Below are positions 25,510 through 34,990 of a DNA stretch of 64,000 nucleotides, one piece after another (within the stretch, counting starts at the first letter, position 1; every line of letters begins with the position of its first letter). Location: contig PLZS01000068.1 in NCBI GenBank assembly GCA_003153555.1, positions 174-64,173 on the forward strand, given 5' to 3'. Both the position numbers and the translations under genes were made by a program. Under the pieces are notes generated by a model, which was not told the origin of the DNA, searched no databases, and worked only from the letters and a program-made list of their open reading frames with translations. Origin of the DNA: Candidatus Melainabacteria bacterium (GTDB lineage Bacteria; Cyanobacteriota; Vampirovibrionia; Obscuribacterales; Obscuribacteraceae).

Positions 25510-26451
25510 CTAATGAAGAGGCTCGAAAAGCTCGAACTGCACCTTTCGATGCTTGATGTATTCTTCTATGTGGCAGCGAGGAAGAGCTGCGGAAAGCTTT
25601 GCCGCATCTTGGGCATTAAAATTCCTTTCACTGTAAATGATCTGATGAAGAAGTGGAAATTGCTTAAGATACTTGATGCAGTTGACAGTCAGTAAAGTGT
25701 CCGAAATTAACAGTTCTTTCAAATTCTTCAGGCCAACCAGCGAAGCAATGCCGGCATCTGTAACTTTGTTGAATTCGATATCAAGCTTTTCGAGCTGAGA
25801 CATGGGTGCAATGCGCTTCAGCCCCTGATCCGTAATTTTAGAACGACTCAGAGAAAGTGCCGTCAGTTTTTTCAATCCGACGAGATTTTCCAGTCCATCG
25901 TCACCGATGGCAATGTTTGAAACGCTCAGGTCAGAGAGGCTAGATAGCGGCTTCAGATAGACTAATCCTTTTCCCGTAACAAGCGAGGCCCTAAGCTTCA
26001 ACCGTTCCAGCTTATTCAACTTGTGCAACCAACGAAGGCCTTGATCGGACACATCAGTCTCTTCAAGATCGAGATCGACTAAACCTGTCAGATTTTCGAG
26101 GTATTTGAGTTGTGCATCCTCAATTTCCAACTTTTTCAAACTCAACTTGTAGATGGAATCCGGGGGAAGATTTTTCAAGGGCGAAAGGTCTTGAGTAGCA
26201 TCGAAGCCCACTATCAACTCCACCAACGCGCCTGCTGGAATTTCTACTTTGCCTTTGGCGTCTAGAGGAGTACTTTTGGATCGCACAATTTTGATAGTTC
26301 CAAATGAATGGTTAGTCGGAAATTGAAGAATTCTTTTACCGCTATCTGCGCCTGAAGCAACATGCGCAACCAATCCAAAAGCAAACATGAGCGCAACTGA
26401 TAATGGCAGCAGAAAAGTTTTGGCAATGTTGCAACTCATCGAATCTACCAC
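25510..26451 (-). CDS. Secreted leucine-rich-repeat protein
   Basis: 313 aa. An N-terminal hydrophobic segment (LLPLSVALMFAFGLVAHVASG) acts as a signal peptide. Residues about 95-270 contain seven or so LRRs of the cysteine-containing/bacterial type, such as LKYLENLTGLVDLDLEETD, LSDLSVSNIAIGDDGLENL, LTALSLSRSKITDQGLKRI and LEKLDIEFNKVTDAGIASL. These would form a curved binding surface outside the cytoplasm. The C-terminus is basic. Partner unknown. Confidence 0.8.
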   Translation of the reverse strand: MVDSMSCNIAKTFLLPLSVALMFAFGLVAHVASGADSGKRILQFPTNHSFGTIKIVRSKSTPLDAKGKVEIPAGALVELIVGFDATQDLSPLKNLPPDSIYKLSLKKLEIEDAQLKYLENLTGLVDLDLEETDVSDQGLRWLHKLNKLERLKLRASLVTGKGLVYLKPLSSLSDLSVSNIAIGDDGLENLVGLKKLTALSLSRSKITDQGLKRIAPMSQLEKLDIEFNKVTDAGIASLVGLKNLKELLISDTLLTVNCIKYLKQFPLLHQIIYSERNFNAQDAAKLSAALPRCHIEEYIKHRKVQFELFEPLH

Positions 26452-26513
26452 TTGAGCGAATACCCCCGAGCCAGCTCTAGCCTTCTACCCTGATTCTTGC
26501 ACGTGCCCTGTCG

Positions 26514-27284
26514 TTATGGTGGTCCGATTTGTTTTTGCAGTGCTTCCATAGGTGCCTGACTCGCTCTGACAAAGCCTTCATGGGGTCGATCCAGATCAGC
26601 AACCAGCCAAGTCACAAGTGCAAAAGTGGAAACCAGAAGCAAAATTTCCGCCCAGCTTCGATTACCTGATTGGCCGGAATAATATCCAACCCCGAGCATC
26701 GACAGCATTGATACGGCTAAAAGAACCAGCCACACAGACTCTGGCACGCGCGCATAGATACCTACGTTAATACGCTTGGCGTCCATGTCGATTGTATCGT
26801 TGAGCGAACTGATGAACAGTCCAGTGATTGGATTTCTTTGCTCTTTGCCAAGTTTCGCCGCTATAGACCAGATTTGTGCCTGCAAAGCCTGAGATTTTGT
26901 CGTGATCTGGGCGACTCGCTCTGGGACAATTCCTTCAACGCGCACTTGCACGTATTCACGAAGGAGTTTTCTGATTTGTCCTCTTTGCGGTTCATCAAAG
27001 AAGTCTGCGCGCAGATACGTCGTTCCTATGGCATTTGCGTCGTCTAGAATTGCTGTTCGTCTTTCGTCAAAACGGCTTAAGGCGACGTTAAATGTGAACC
27101 CCAGCATGAATGCAAGCAGTCCCAGAACCGAAGCAACTATTGTTCCAAGCGATGCTTGTGACTCTTCCGGGTATTTCCTTAAGCGCCAAGCGCCGACGCG
27201 ATGGCCAATCTCTGTGCACAGCAGCGCCATGACAAGCACCACCGTGAAGAACGCCCATAGTGGCAAGTAATCAATTGATTGCAC
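26514..27284 (-). CDS. DUF4239 / bestrophin-like membrane protein
   Basis: 256 aa. There are two helices at the N-terminus (LWAFFTVVLVMALLCTEIG; IVASVLGLLAFMLGFTFNVA), a cytoplasmic helical region with FDERRTAILDDANAIGTTYL and EPQRGQIRKLLREYV, and two helices at the end (VWLVLLAVSMLSMLGVGYY; WAEILLLVSTFALVTWLVAD). This is the DUF4239 architecture, distantly related to bestrophin channels. A second member of the same family begins at 63254. Function unproven; possibly an ion conductance. Confidence 0.78.
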   Translation of the reverse strand: MQSIDYLPLWAFFTVVLVMALLCTEIGHRVGAWRLRKYPEESQASLGTIVASVLGLLAFMLGFTFNVALSRFDERRTAILDDANAIGTTYLRADFFDEPQRGQIRKLLREYVQVRVEGIVPERVAQITTKSQALQAQIWSIAAKLGKEQRNPITGLFISSLNDTIDMDAKRINVGIYARVPESVWLVLLAVSMLSMLGVGYYSGQSGNRSWAEILLLVSTFALVTWLVADLDRPHEGFVRASQAPMEALQKQIGPP

Positions 27285-27516
27285 TTCAGACCTCAGCAGA
27301 CGAACGGGTTGTGGCTGGCAATGGATTGTACCTCGGGGTGCTTAGTCTGCAAAATGCATTATATATGGTCAAGCACTTAGCCTAATTTTCACCGGATTTG
27401 AATGCTCCATACATAAACAAATCAATGACCTGCCGCAAGACCTCTTTCTGCGGCGTCTTTGTATAAAGTGGTGCCTCGTGGAGAGATTCCATTAAGTTGA
27501 GACTCCGATGCCATTG

Positions 27517-27918
27517 TCAACTTTCGCGACGCAACAAGCTCACTCTATCTAAGATCTTGTGCCAATCTGCTTCTACATTCATCATGTGAAACTTGCGTTT
27601 TAGAAAAAGAAAAAATGGCCAACCTCTGGCAGGATTTCCGTTTAGTGCTCGCATTCTAGCCAGAATGGGTTGAATCACATCTTCATCTCGGTCAAACATT
27701 CCCCACTGACCGGCCATGCAAAGTAAGTTGGTATGCAATATTGGGGCGACTTCATCTTCCATAATCATGATCAGCTCAGACGAAGAAAAGGAAGAAGCTG
27801 CTAGTCTTTCTACGATTCGAGATAAATCGCCTTGAGAAGGCTCTGTATCTAAAAACAGAACTGATAACTCATACCAAATATCTTGACGCTCTTTTGAATA
27901 ATCAAGAGTTGAGTTCAT
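27517..27918 (-). CDS. DUF7079-like protein
   Basis: 133 aa, soluble. The sequence ERQDIWYELSVLFLDTEP, IVERLAASSFSSSEL, EDEVAPILHTNLLCMAGQWG and MFDRDEDVIQPILARM matches the pattern I associate with DUF7079 (small proteins often near immunity or toxin loci). No signal or membrane segment. It could be an orphan immunity-type protein; no toxin is adjacent. Function unknown. Confidence 0.65.
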   Translation of the reverse strand: MNSTLDYSKERQDIWYELSVLFLDTEPSQGDLSRIVERLAASSFSSSELIMIMEDEVAPILHTNLLCMAGQWGMFDRDEDVIQPILARMRALNGNPARGWPFFLFLKRKFHMMNVEADWHKILDRVSLLRRES

Positions 27919-28104
27919 CTAATGCCTGTTCGCGTCGGCGCGCTGCAAAGCCAAACTATTTTCACGGAACAAAATCAAAGAGTATATGTTAGTGTCGCTA
28001 TGGATGTCGATTAAAGTATTGTACTCATTGGCACGATCTCTTGCCAATGAAATCAGAATGCAACTAAGCGAGTTTTGGTGCATGTTTAAGCAAAGGGAGT
28101 GAAA

Positions 28105-29715
28105 ATGCGAAAAGAGACGCTCCGTCTTCGCCGGTTCACCACGGTGTTGTTGGGTTTGGTTGTGGCATTGGGAATATTTTTGCGTTTTTACAACATCGAT
28201 AAAAGAGAGTATTGGTGCGATGAATCATATACGTCCTTATCGATATCTGGTCATTCAGAAACCGAACTCTACAAATTATTTGATGGACACTTGATCCACG
28301 CACGCGACCTGTCCAAGTTTCAGACTCCAAGCGCTCCGCTTGCCGGTACTATTAGTGAGCTCGTAGGTATAGGTGGACAACATCCACCGCTTTACTATCT
28401 GCTGGCCAGGCTCTGGGCTGAGTGTTTTGGCAGTGGGGTAAAAGCGATGCGCTGCCTACCCGCTCTAATCGGACTATTGCTTTTGCCAGCCGTGTATCTG
28501 CTTTGTATGGAACTCTTCGAATCAACCCTGGCGGCTGGAATCGCTCTTACCATAGTTGCAGTTTCGCCTTTTGAGGTTTTGTTCTCACAAGATGCTCGTG
28601 AATACAGCTTGTGGGCAGTGATGATTACTCTGTCCAGTGCACTGCTCTTGAGAGCAATGCGAACCGGCAGTGGCAGATTGTGGAATGGATACTGTCTAGT
28701 GACCGCATTGTCGCTCTATACTCAGCCGTTATCGGTCTTTGTTGTCGTTGCCCAGACGATTTTTTTGTTGGTTGAGGAAAAATTTCGCATCAATTCCTCT
28801 GTGCGAATGCACCTGAAATCAGTCGTAATGGCAGGATTATTATTTCTGCCCTGGGTACTCGCCATGATATCGCACCACGAAGCGGGGATGTCGAATATGG
28901 ACTGGGTGGCAAGTGCGATTCCGTTCGACCTTCTGAAATACCGATGGATGCACAATGTAGTGCGCCTCTTTTTCGATATTCCTATCTCTCTCGTCACAGA
29001 TCGAGTGCTTGAGACTCGCATATTCTTGACCATACTATGCGCGAATTTCTTTTTCTTTTTCTACGCACCTTCTCGACAGCGCACGTTCGTCGCTTCGCTA
29101 ATGCTTTGCACGATCTTGCCGTTTTTGGTACCGGATTTGGTGTGGGGAGGGATTAGAACCACGGTTTTAAGATATTTGACACCATTTAACTTAGGCATCC
29201 AATTTGCTGTTACCTTTGCTTTCTTAAAAATGATTGGCTCTGATTCGCCGTGGGCCAAATGGATTGGCGTCGTTGCGCTTGTGTCGTTCGTTGTTATTGA
29301 AGCGACCACTTGCATATGGACATCGACATTGCCAGTGCGCGATTCATTTGTTATTGATGGTCAGAATCTCAGAGCAGTGGCCGGCATCGTCAATGGTTCA
29401 GACAAACCCTTGATCATTTGCCGTGCCCAGCAAAACATTGGTCAACTTCTCGCCCTCAGCAATCAACTGAAACCTAATACTGAACTGGTGCTGTTCCCAA
29501 ATGAGTTACCTGAAATGCTTCCTAAATATGAGCAAGCATTCTTGTACAGTCCAAGATCTCTACCGATAAGCAGTGCTGGTCAATACAGATTGCGCCGGCT
29601 TGACAGATTTCACGATTTTTGGGATTGCGTGGTCGGTCCTTCCCGCGCTCCCTATTTTTGGGAAATGTCGACAATTTCAGGCGCTGATAAGAATGCTTTG
29701 CATGCGAGTGAGTAG
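28105..29715 (+). CDS. GT39-like membrane glycosyltransferase
   Basis: About 536 aa from the ATG at 28105, preceded by GGGAG; a GTG two codons upstream is less well placed. About ten membrane helices. The first extracytoplasmic loop has YWCDESYTSLSISG (the conserved acidic pair of PMT/ArnT-type GT-C enzymes) and GGQHPPLYYLLARLW. SQDAREYSLWAVMI and YTQPLSVFVVVAQ follow. Such enzymes transfer a sugar from a polyprenyl-phosphate donor to lipid or protein in the periplasm. The donor could come from the GT2 enzyme at 17390, but they are not adjacent. Confidence 0.8.
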   Translation: MRKETLRLRRFTTVLLGLVVALGIFLRFYNIDKREYWCDESYTSLSISGHSETELYKLFDGHLIHARDLSKFQTPSAPLAGTISELVGIGGQHPPLYYLLARLWAECFGSGVKAMRCLPALIGLLLLPAVYLLCMELFESTLAAGIALTIVAVSPFEVLFSQDAREYSLWAVMITLSSALLLRAMRTGSGRLWNGYCLVTALSLYTQPLSVFVVVAQTIFLLVEEKFRINSSVRMHLKSVVMAGLLFLPWVLAMISHHEAGMSNMDWVASAIPFDLLKYRWMHNVVRLFFDIPISLVTDRVLETRIFLTILCANFFFFFYAPSRQRTFVASLMLCTILPFLVPDLVWGGIRTTVLRYLTPFNLGIQFAVTFAFLKMIGSDSPWAKWIGVVALVSFVVIEATTCIWTSTLPVRDSFVIDGQNLRAVAGIVNGSDKPLIICRAQQNIGQLLALSNQLKPNTELVLFPNELPEMLPKYEQAFLYSPRSLPISSAGQYRLRRLDRFHDFWDCVVGPSRAPYFWEMSTISGADKNALHASE

Positions 29716-29762
29716 AAGACTCTTCTGCTGATAGTGCACCGCACCAGATACGGTGACCATTC

Positions 29763-30647
29763 CTATTTCTCGGGATGCGGTCCTTCGTGATGGTGATATC
29801 CGCCGCCACCGAATGTCGACCGAATCCTTTGCTTATGGAGCTCTTTGCGCTGATCCGGAGTCAGTACCTGGTTAGCACTGATAATGCTATCCATGGCAGT
29901 CATAGAAAGGTCTGAGGCAGCAGATGATATCTGCTTCTCCAGGTCTTTGAGAGCCTTGGTATCTATATCGGGGGCGGTGAGAAGGTCTTTCATCTTGCGC
30001 GTGAGCATGTACATGTTCAGACCTTTGGGAACCATGTTGGCAATGAACTGTCCCTTAATGTCGTAGAGCTTCTGGTATTGGTCGTCGCTGAGGGCATTGG
30101 CGCCTTCGAGACTGTCTAGAGGGCAGCGGTGATGACCACGTATCATGGGACAGCCACCCATGGCCATACCCGGTCCGATCATTCCTGGTCCACCCATGGC
30201 CATACCCGGTCCGCTCATTCCTGGTCCACCCATGGCCATGCCCGGTCCGCTCATTCCTGGTCCACCTTTGTCCATGCCATGCGGTCCCATGCCCATATGC
30301 CATTCAAAGGGAGGAGCGCCATCAGGGGCGCCACCAAGGGCCACTTTCTCTTCATGTCTCTGGTTGGGCATTGACTGCGGCATTGTTCTGCCGGGCGGCG
30401 GCGGCATATCACTGGTCAAGATACCTCCCAGGTCCATCATGTCGCCTATGGCTACTTGAGCCAGATTAGCGAGCGGTGCATTTGACGGCGTGTCGGGATT
30501 GACTCCTGGTTCGGCATGAGTAAGCGTGTCTTGAATGACCGAACCTGTGGGGGGTGTTGTAGTGCTATCGTCTGCGGCTCCGGCCGCAGAATTGATGAGG
30601 ATATACGACAGGGCCACTGCCGCCAATGCCAACTTTGCTTTTGTCAT
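29763..30647 (-). CDS. Secreted Spy/CpxP-like protein with a Met/Gly/Pro repeat
   Basis: 294 aa. A signal peptide (KLALAAVALSYILINSAAGA) is followed by a Pro-rich linker, a Met-rich region made of three 12-residue repeats (MGGPGMSGPGMA type, from a 36-bp DNA tandem repeat), and a C-terminal helical domain of about 110 aa (LSDDQYQKLYDIKGQF, ISAASDLSMTAMDSII, LTPDQRKELHKQRI) with the LTxxQ spacing of Spy/CpxP proteins. It ends in a His-rich tail (GGGGYHHHEGPHPEK). The Met and His clusters could bind copper or other metals. It is probably a periplasmic chaperone or metal sensor. Confidence 0.75.
   Translation of the reverse strand: MTKAKLALAAVALSYILINSAAGAADDSTTTPPTGSVIQDTLTHAEPGVNPDTPSNAPLANLAQVAIGDMMDLGGILTSDMPPPPGRTMPQSMPNQRHEEKVALGGAPDGAPPFEWHMGMGPHGMDKGGPGMSGPGMAMGGPGMSGPGMAMGGPGMIGPGMAMGGCPMIRGHHRCPLDSLEGANALSDDQYQKLYDIKGQFIANMVPKGLNMYMLTRKMKDLLTAPDIDTKALKDLEKQISSAASDLSMTAMDSIISANQVLTPDQRKELHKQRIRSTFGGGGYHHHEGPHPEK
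30157..30264. repeat. 36-bp tandem repeat, three units
   Basis: Three consecutive units starting CCCATGGCCAT, at 30157, 30193 and 30229, differing at two or three bases. They lie in frame inside the Spy-like gene and encode a Met/Gly/Pro repeat, so copy number can vary without frameshift. Confidence 0.9.
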
Positions 30648-30817
30648 AAGGACGTCTCCTGCTAGAAAGCAAGCCTTAAAATACCTAAATTGAGATGAAA
30701 CTCAGATCTTCCTGAATCTTTTTGAGGCAGGCAAATCGTACAAAGATTTCTCTGGCCGATCATACCAGGCGACGCAACGACGCGCGACGGGGCAAATGTC
30801 TGCAAAGGTTTGCGGTC

Positions 30818-32083
30818 CTATCGCTGACCGGACAATGTCGCCTTTGGCGGCGCCGACCTGCCCTTTCCTTGTTTATTATCTTCATTTTTTGCGATTCTGG
30901 TTGGCATGTTTCTAAGGTCGATTGATCTGACTTTGATGGGGGTCTTGCCTTCCTTGCGCTCTTCCCAGACGACGGTTAATTTGTCGCCGTCGATTGCTAC
31001 CGCTGGAGCCATTTGCACTGCGGCCGATTTTGAAAACTTCATCCCGCGATAAGACCCACTTAGATCATTCGATAGCACTCTCAAACAGATTCTCGGACTG
31101 CTCAGTCCAAGGGCTCTATCTGGCCAGACAACTGCCACTCTATCGCTTCTGTCGGCTGCCATAGCCGCTTCACTCGCTATTGATCCTGAGCCTGTGACAT
31201 GGGCGAGATGCGTAAGCGGACCCTTGTTAGCCGAATCAATGCACCAGACATCTGCTGCGCTTTCCAGCTCGGACCTATCAGACCAGGTGATGTAGATTCT
31301 TCCTGTTGATCCGCAGCCGATGACAGGATGATAAGAGTAACGTCGACTCTTGCTGACATTTACCACATTGGACCAGGCGCTCTGGCTGCGCTGCGAGTAA
31401 TAGATCTGAGGTATTAGGTCCTCTGCAGAATCATCCTTCCAGGCAATGTGAACGATGCTGTCTGCACCGACTGCGATGGCTGGTTCACTTGAATCTCCTG
31501 GTGTATTGCTGACATTTACCAGTGGTCGATCTTTAGACCATGTCTTGCCTCCGTCAGTGGACGAAGTATAGAAGACGTCTTTTTTATCTCCTCGTCCGTT
31601 GTCGGTAAAGGCCACATGGATTGTGTTATCTTGCCCTACAGTCAGCACTGGTTCACGCGATATGCCTGGCGTATTTGAGATGTCGATGGGTTTATTCCAT
31701 GTGTGTCCACCATCAGTAGAACGAGTGAAAAAAATGTCCGGACTATTCTCACCGGAAGTGGTGTCAGCCCAGACCACGTCAATGGCGCCATCTCTTTCAA
31801 TCGCGACTCTTGGTTGCGTAGACACTCCTACGGTTGGCGATACATCTAATCGTTTTGTCCAAGTTCGCCCTCCATCATTGCTACTTGAATAGAAAATGTC
31901 TGCAGCCCCTGAATTGTTGTCGACCCCTTCAAAGACCACGAACAGGTGACCTTGACCGTCAGAAGATATGGAGGGGTTGTGTCCGTCTCCCAAGTTTATG
32001 GTGGTTGCTTGAGCTGCGTAAGCCAAGGTTGCGGTGCTCAAACCGATCATGAATGCTATTGACAACAATGATTCTTGCTTCAT
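30818..32083 (-). CDS. Secreted BNR/Asp-box (sialidase-fold) protein
   Basis: 421 aa from the ATG at 32083, which gives a good signal peptide (LLSIAFMIGLSTATLAYAA). Asp-box repeats occur in series: SSSNDGGRTW, TRSTDGGHTW, TSSTDGGKTW, each after a strand ending in DIFY/DVFY. This predicts a six-bladed beta-propeller as in sialidases and BNR proteins. I do not see the sialidase Arg triad or FRIP motif, so it is likely a binding protein. It is followed within 50 bp by an unknown protein gene on the same strand that is transcribed towards it. Confidence 0.78.
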   Translation of the reverse strand: MKQESLLSIAFMIGLSTATLAYAAQATTINLGDGHNPSISSDGQGHLFVVFEGVDNNSGAADIFYSSSNDGGRTWTKRLDVSPTVGVSTQPRVAIERDGAIDVVWADTTSGENSPDIFFTRSTDGGHTWNKPIDISNTPGISREPVLTVGQDNTIHVAFTDNGRGDKKDVFYTSSTDGGKTWSKDRPLVNVSNTPGDSSEPAIAVGADSIVHIAWKDDSAEDLIPQIYYSQRSQSAWSNVVNVSKSRRYSYHPVIGCGSTGRIYITWSDRSELESAADVWCIDSANKGPLTHLAHVTGSGSIASEAAMAADRSDRVAVVWPDRALGLSSPRICLRVLSNDLSGSYRGMKFSKSAAVQMAPAVAIDGDKLTVVWEERKEGKTPIKVRSIDLRNMPTRIAKNEDNKQGKGRSAPPKATLSGQR

Positions 32084-32127
32084 CTTGGCTCTCTCTTCAC
32101 AACTGATCAATTTATTACTGGATGAAA

Positions 32128-33669
32128 TTATAGTCTCTTCGATATTATCTGCGCTTCCAACCGATCAAGATTCTTGAGTCGTTCCTCGAGCAGTTGAGAT
32201 GGCAATTCTCCGCGTCTTTTCAGTTGTCGATTTTTGCGCATGCCTGAAATCATCGTGTATGGAGTTTGAATGAGAGCATAAGATTGTCCGGCTATCGCCG
32301 AGATTCTACCGGCGAACAATAATTTGTTAGTGGTTTCTCTGTCATGTCGATAATCATAGAATGCGATGGTGCCCAATATACTTGCGGGCATGCTTGTCAG
32401 TCCGATCAGCGGTCCAGCAATGGTTTGCTGCTGTGCCACTCGTCGCAGTCGCTCAATTTCTCTGTTTTCGCGGTCCAAAACCACATCGAACCGTTCCGAC
32501 TTGTCGCTTAAGGATAGTGCCTCTTCCATCAATTTTGTTTCGCTCTCGTTCAGCATATCTTTTCCTTTCAACTTGAGCTCAGCCAACGACTGATCCAGCA
32601 CAACGGGACGCTCGATAGGAAGCTCTCTTGAGAGCTTTTTGAGCTGGTACTTACGCATTGCGAGTCCGACTAATCCACATACGATCGGGTTGAGAGTAGC
32701 AACAGAATTGGCTACCATTGTTGAGACAGCGGCGGTGCCACCAACATTGGGTTGACTGAAACCCTTCAGACCAATTATTGCGGCGCTCATTCTTGTGAAA
32801 TTCTGTAATGCATCAAGGCTGTAGAACGTGTTCTCTCGCCAGGCTCGACCTCTCGAATGACAGCTCCAGGTGCGGAACTCGGAGAGAAGCTGTTGGCGTA
32901 TGCGGCGGATCAGAATACCATCGAGTTCATAGACTCGACGCTCTCGCTGAAGCTGCAGTGGATAGGCGGCGACGGCACGTTCCCGCTCATCAAACAAAGT
33001 ATCAGTAGTGCCAACTATGTTCTTAACAAAGTCCACTGATGCTTTCGGCGAATAGCCCTGCTTGTGTGCTTCCAACATAACCCAGGTGTTCTGTGCCAGT
33101 TCTAAACCAGAGGCAGAGCCACTGATCGCATTGCCAACAAGCGAGGTCGTAACCACATTTCTTAGCGCATTCCTCGAGATAAGAGCCGGGTCCTCCAGAC
33201 CCCGTACTCGCTGTTGAAGATCAACGAGACTGCTGGCAAACGACACAGCCGTGCCAGTCTCTCGTCCGGTAGCATATGTCAACGCCCGCCATTTCTGGTG
33301 CCGATTTGCTTCTTGATGAAACTGGATGTTGAATCGCGCCAATTTGATCAGCTCGAGAAGCAAGGTGCGATCGATCGAGATAATTCGTTCGTGGCTTGCA
33401 GCTTCAGTTGTGAATTCAAACTGATTGCCATCTTTGCACCAAGACAATTGAGGGTGCAAAAAAAGAATGATCTGGATGCTGACAAAGGAAACTATCCGGA
33501 GTGAGGCGGCTCGAAATGTTCCTTTCAATGTGGTGCTATTTTCGTTAATAGTGGAAACCAGAGGCAAATTGTGTAAAGAAGCTCTTGGCAGCGCCGTCAG
33601 AATCTTCGAGAAATCGAATACAGTCAACACCGGCTTAAATCGATAGCCAATCATCTCATCGAATAGCAT
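32128..33669 (-). CDS. Large protein of unknown function with hydrophobic segments
   Basis: 513 aa if started at 33669; an internal start near residue 50 is possible. A hydrophobic stretch (VSFVSIQIILFLHPQLSW, about residues 60-77) may be a signal anchor. Further hydrophobic segments are seen at about residues 175-190, 310-345 (AAVSTMVANSVATLNPIVCG) and 425-440 (IAGPLIGLTSMPASILGTIA). In between are charged helices such as RREREVYELDG-like (RERRVYELDGILIRRIRQ) and ETKLMEEALSLSDKSERFDV. No family is recognised. It appears to be a lineage-specific membrane or envelope protein, 44 bp upstream of the BNR gene. Confidence 0.6.
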   Translation of the reverse strand: MLFDEMIGYRFKPVLTVFDFSKILTALPRASLHNLPLVSTINENSTTLKGTFRAASLRIVSFVSIQIILFLHPQLSWCKDGNQFEFTTEAASHERIISIDRTLLLELIKLARFNIQFHQEANRHQKWRALTYATGRETGTAVSFASSLVDLQQRVRGLEDPALISRNALRNVVTTSLVGNAISGSASGLELAQNTWVMLEAHKQGYSPKASVDFVKNIVGTTDTLFDERERAVAAYPLQLQRERRVYELDGILIRRIRQQLLSEFRTWSCHSRGRAWRENTFYSLDALQNFTRMSAAIIGLKGFSQPNVGGTAAVSTMVANSVATLNPIVCGLVGLAMRKYQLKKLSRELPIERPVVLDQSLAELKLKGKDMLNESETKLMEEALSLSDKSERFDVVLDRENREIERLRRVAQQQTIAGPLIGLTSMPASILGTIAFYDYRHDRETTNKLLFAGRISAIAGQSYALIQTPYTMISGMRKNRQLKRRGELPSQLLEERLKNLDRLEAQIISKRL

Positions 33670-33815
33670 CCTTCAGCAATGATTATTCTCAGCTCTTGAA
33701 TTCTCACGAGCTGATTGACAGTCAATACTCCTGTTAAAATCCATCACACGATTCATGTCGTTGATTATTGTCGCTGCGGCGCTTCTTGTTGTCGCCAAAG
33801 ACACTTGGAGATCTT

Positions 33816-34853
33816 ATGAAAATTTTTACGATGCCATTCTCTCAGCTTTTAGCAGCCACCTTACTGTCCATTCTGTGCGGCACCGCCAGTAGTGCCAGCG
33901 ACGCGGCCGGTCAAGAGTTCAATTTAGGAGGTGCGGCAGTCAATCAGCAGCAGGGCATCACTTCTGACAGGGACACTTCTGGCAGCGTCAATTCTGGCAG
34001 CGCGACTTTGCCAGGTTTTAAAAGCTGGAGCGATCCAACCATCAAGCCGAGCGCAGCACTGTTATGCATTCACGGGTTGGGTCTTAACAGTGGCGCATTC
34101 GACGATTTTGGTACGCGCATGGCTCATGACGGAATATTAGTTTTCGCCTTCGATGTGCGCGGATTTGGTGCATGGATGAAGAAAAAAGATGGCGACAAAC
34201 TAGATTTTGAGGGTTCACTAGACGACATAAAACAGACGTTGACAGCCATTCATAGTGACCATCCGGGACTGCCGGTTTTTCTGCTAGGTGAATCCATGGG
34301 CGGGGCAATCGTCATCAAAGCGTGTTCCGAATTTCCGCAGCTAATAGATGGATTGATTTCGTCGGCGCCAGGAGGTCAAAGATACAAGCAAGGCAAAACA
34401 GACTTGGAAGTTGGCCTGCACGTTTTACGACCACGTAAGCAATTTGATATTGGCACAGGAATCGTCGACCAAGCAACGAAGAACCAGGCACTGAGAAAAC
34501 TTTGGCTGTCCGATCCGATGAACAGAATGGATCTGTCGCCAGATCAGTTGCTAAAGTTCCAGTTGTTTATGAATGGAAATGACGCTGCTGTTAGGAAAAT
34601 CAATAGCACTCCGGTTCTCTTCTTGCAGGGAACCCAGGACAAGCTTGTCGAACCTGACGATACATGGAAGATTTTCACCATTCTCGCTTCTGAGCGCAAA
34701 ACACTGATAGCCCTGCGCAGTGAACATCTCGTTCTTGAATATGGTCGCGTCAAAACGGATGCTTATGATACGAAGGTGACGCAGATGGTGGCAATTTGGA
34801 TGCGAGAAGCTAGCTCCCCGACATCTTTAAGTAACTATCTTTCGACTCGTTGA
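33816..34853 (+). CDS. Secreted alpha/beta hydrolase (monoacylglycerol-lipase-like)
   Basis: 345 aa from the ATG at 33816, preceded by GGAG; this start yields a signal peptide (SQLLAATLLSILCGTASSA). The hydrolase domain has LCIHGLGLNSGAFDDFG (oxyanion HG), DVRGFGAW, the nucleophile elbow GESMGG, an Asp in LQGTQDKLVEPDD and a late His in RSEHLVLEYG. This is the Hydrolase_4 (serine aminopeptidase/monoacylglycerol lipase) type. All triad residues are present. It probably cleaves a lipid ester in the periplasm. Confidence 0.82.
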   Translation: MKIFTMPFSQLLAATLLSILCGTASSASDAAGQEFNLGGAAVNQQQGITSDRDTSGSVNSGSATLPGFKSWSDPTIKPSAALLCIHGLGLNSGAFDDFGTRMAHDGILVFAFDVRGFGAWMKKKDGDKLDFEGSLDDIKQTLTAIHSDHPGLPVFLLGESMGGAIVIKACSEFPQLIDGLISSAPGGQRYKQGKTDLEVGLHVLRPRKQFDIGTGIVDQATKNQALRKLWLSDPMNRMDLSPDQLLKFQLFMNGNDAAVRKINSTPVLFLQGTQDKLVEPDDTWKIFTILASERKTLIALRSEHLVLEYGRVKTDAYDTKVTQMVAIWMREASSPTSLSNYLSTR

Positions 34854-34990
34854 CGATTACAGCTCTACCCGCAGAAGAACAGGCTCTCCAAGTTGATGCA
34901 GTTGTTCACGAATTTCTTGAAGATACAGCAGAAACAGGCAGCTATGAAACAGGCAGATATAATGATATGAGTTCGCGGAGGCGTTAGAAC

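Noticed and set aside
34850..34987. TTG-started 45-codon frame before the Uma2 gene
   Set aside because: It is acidic and could be a small protein, but there is no ATG or clear ribosome site and no recognised family.
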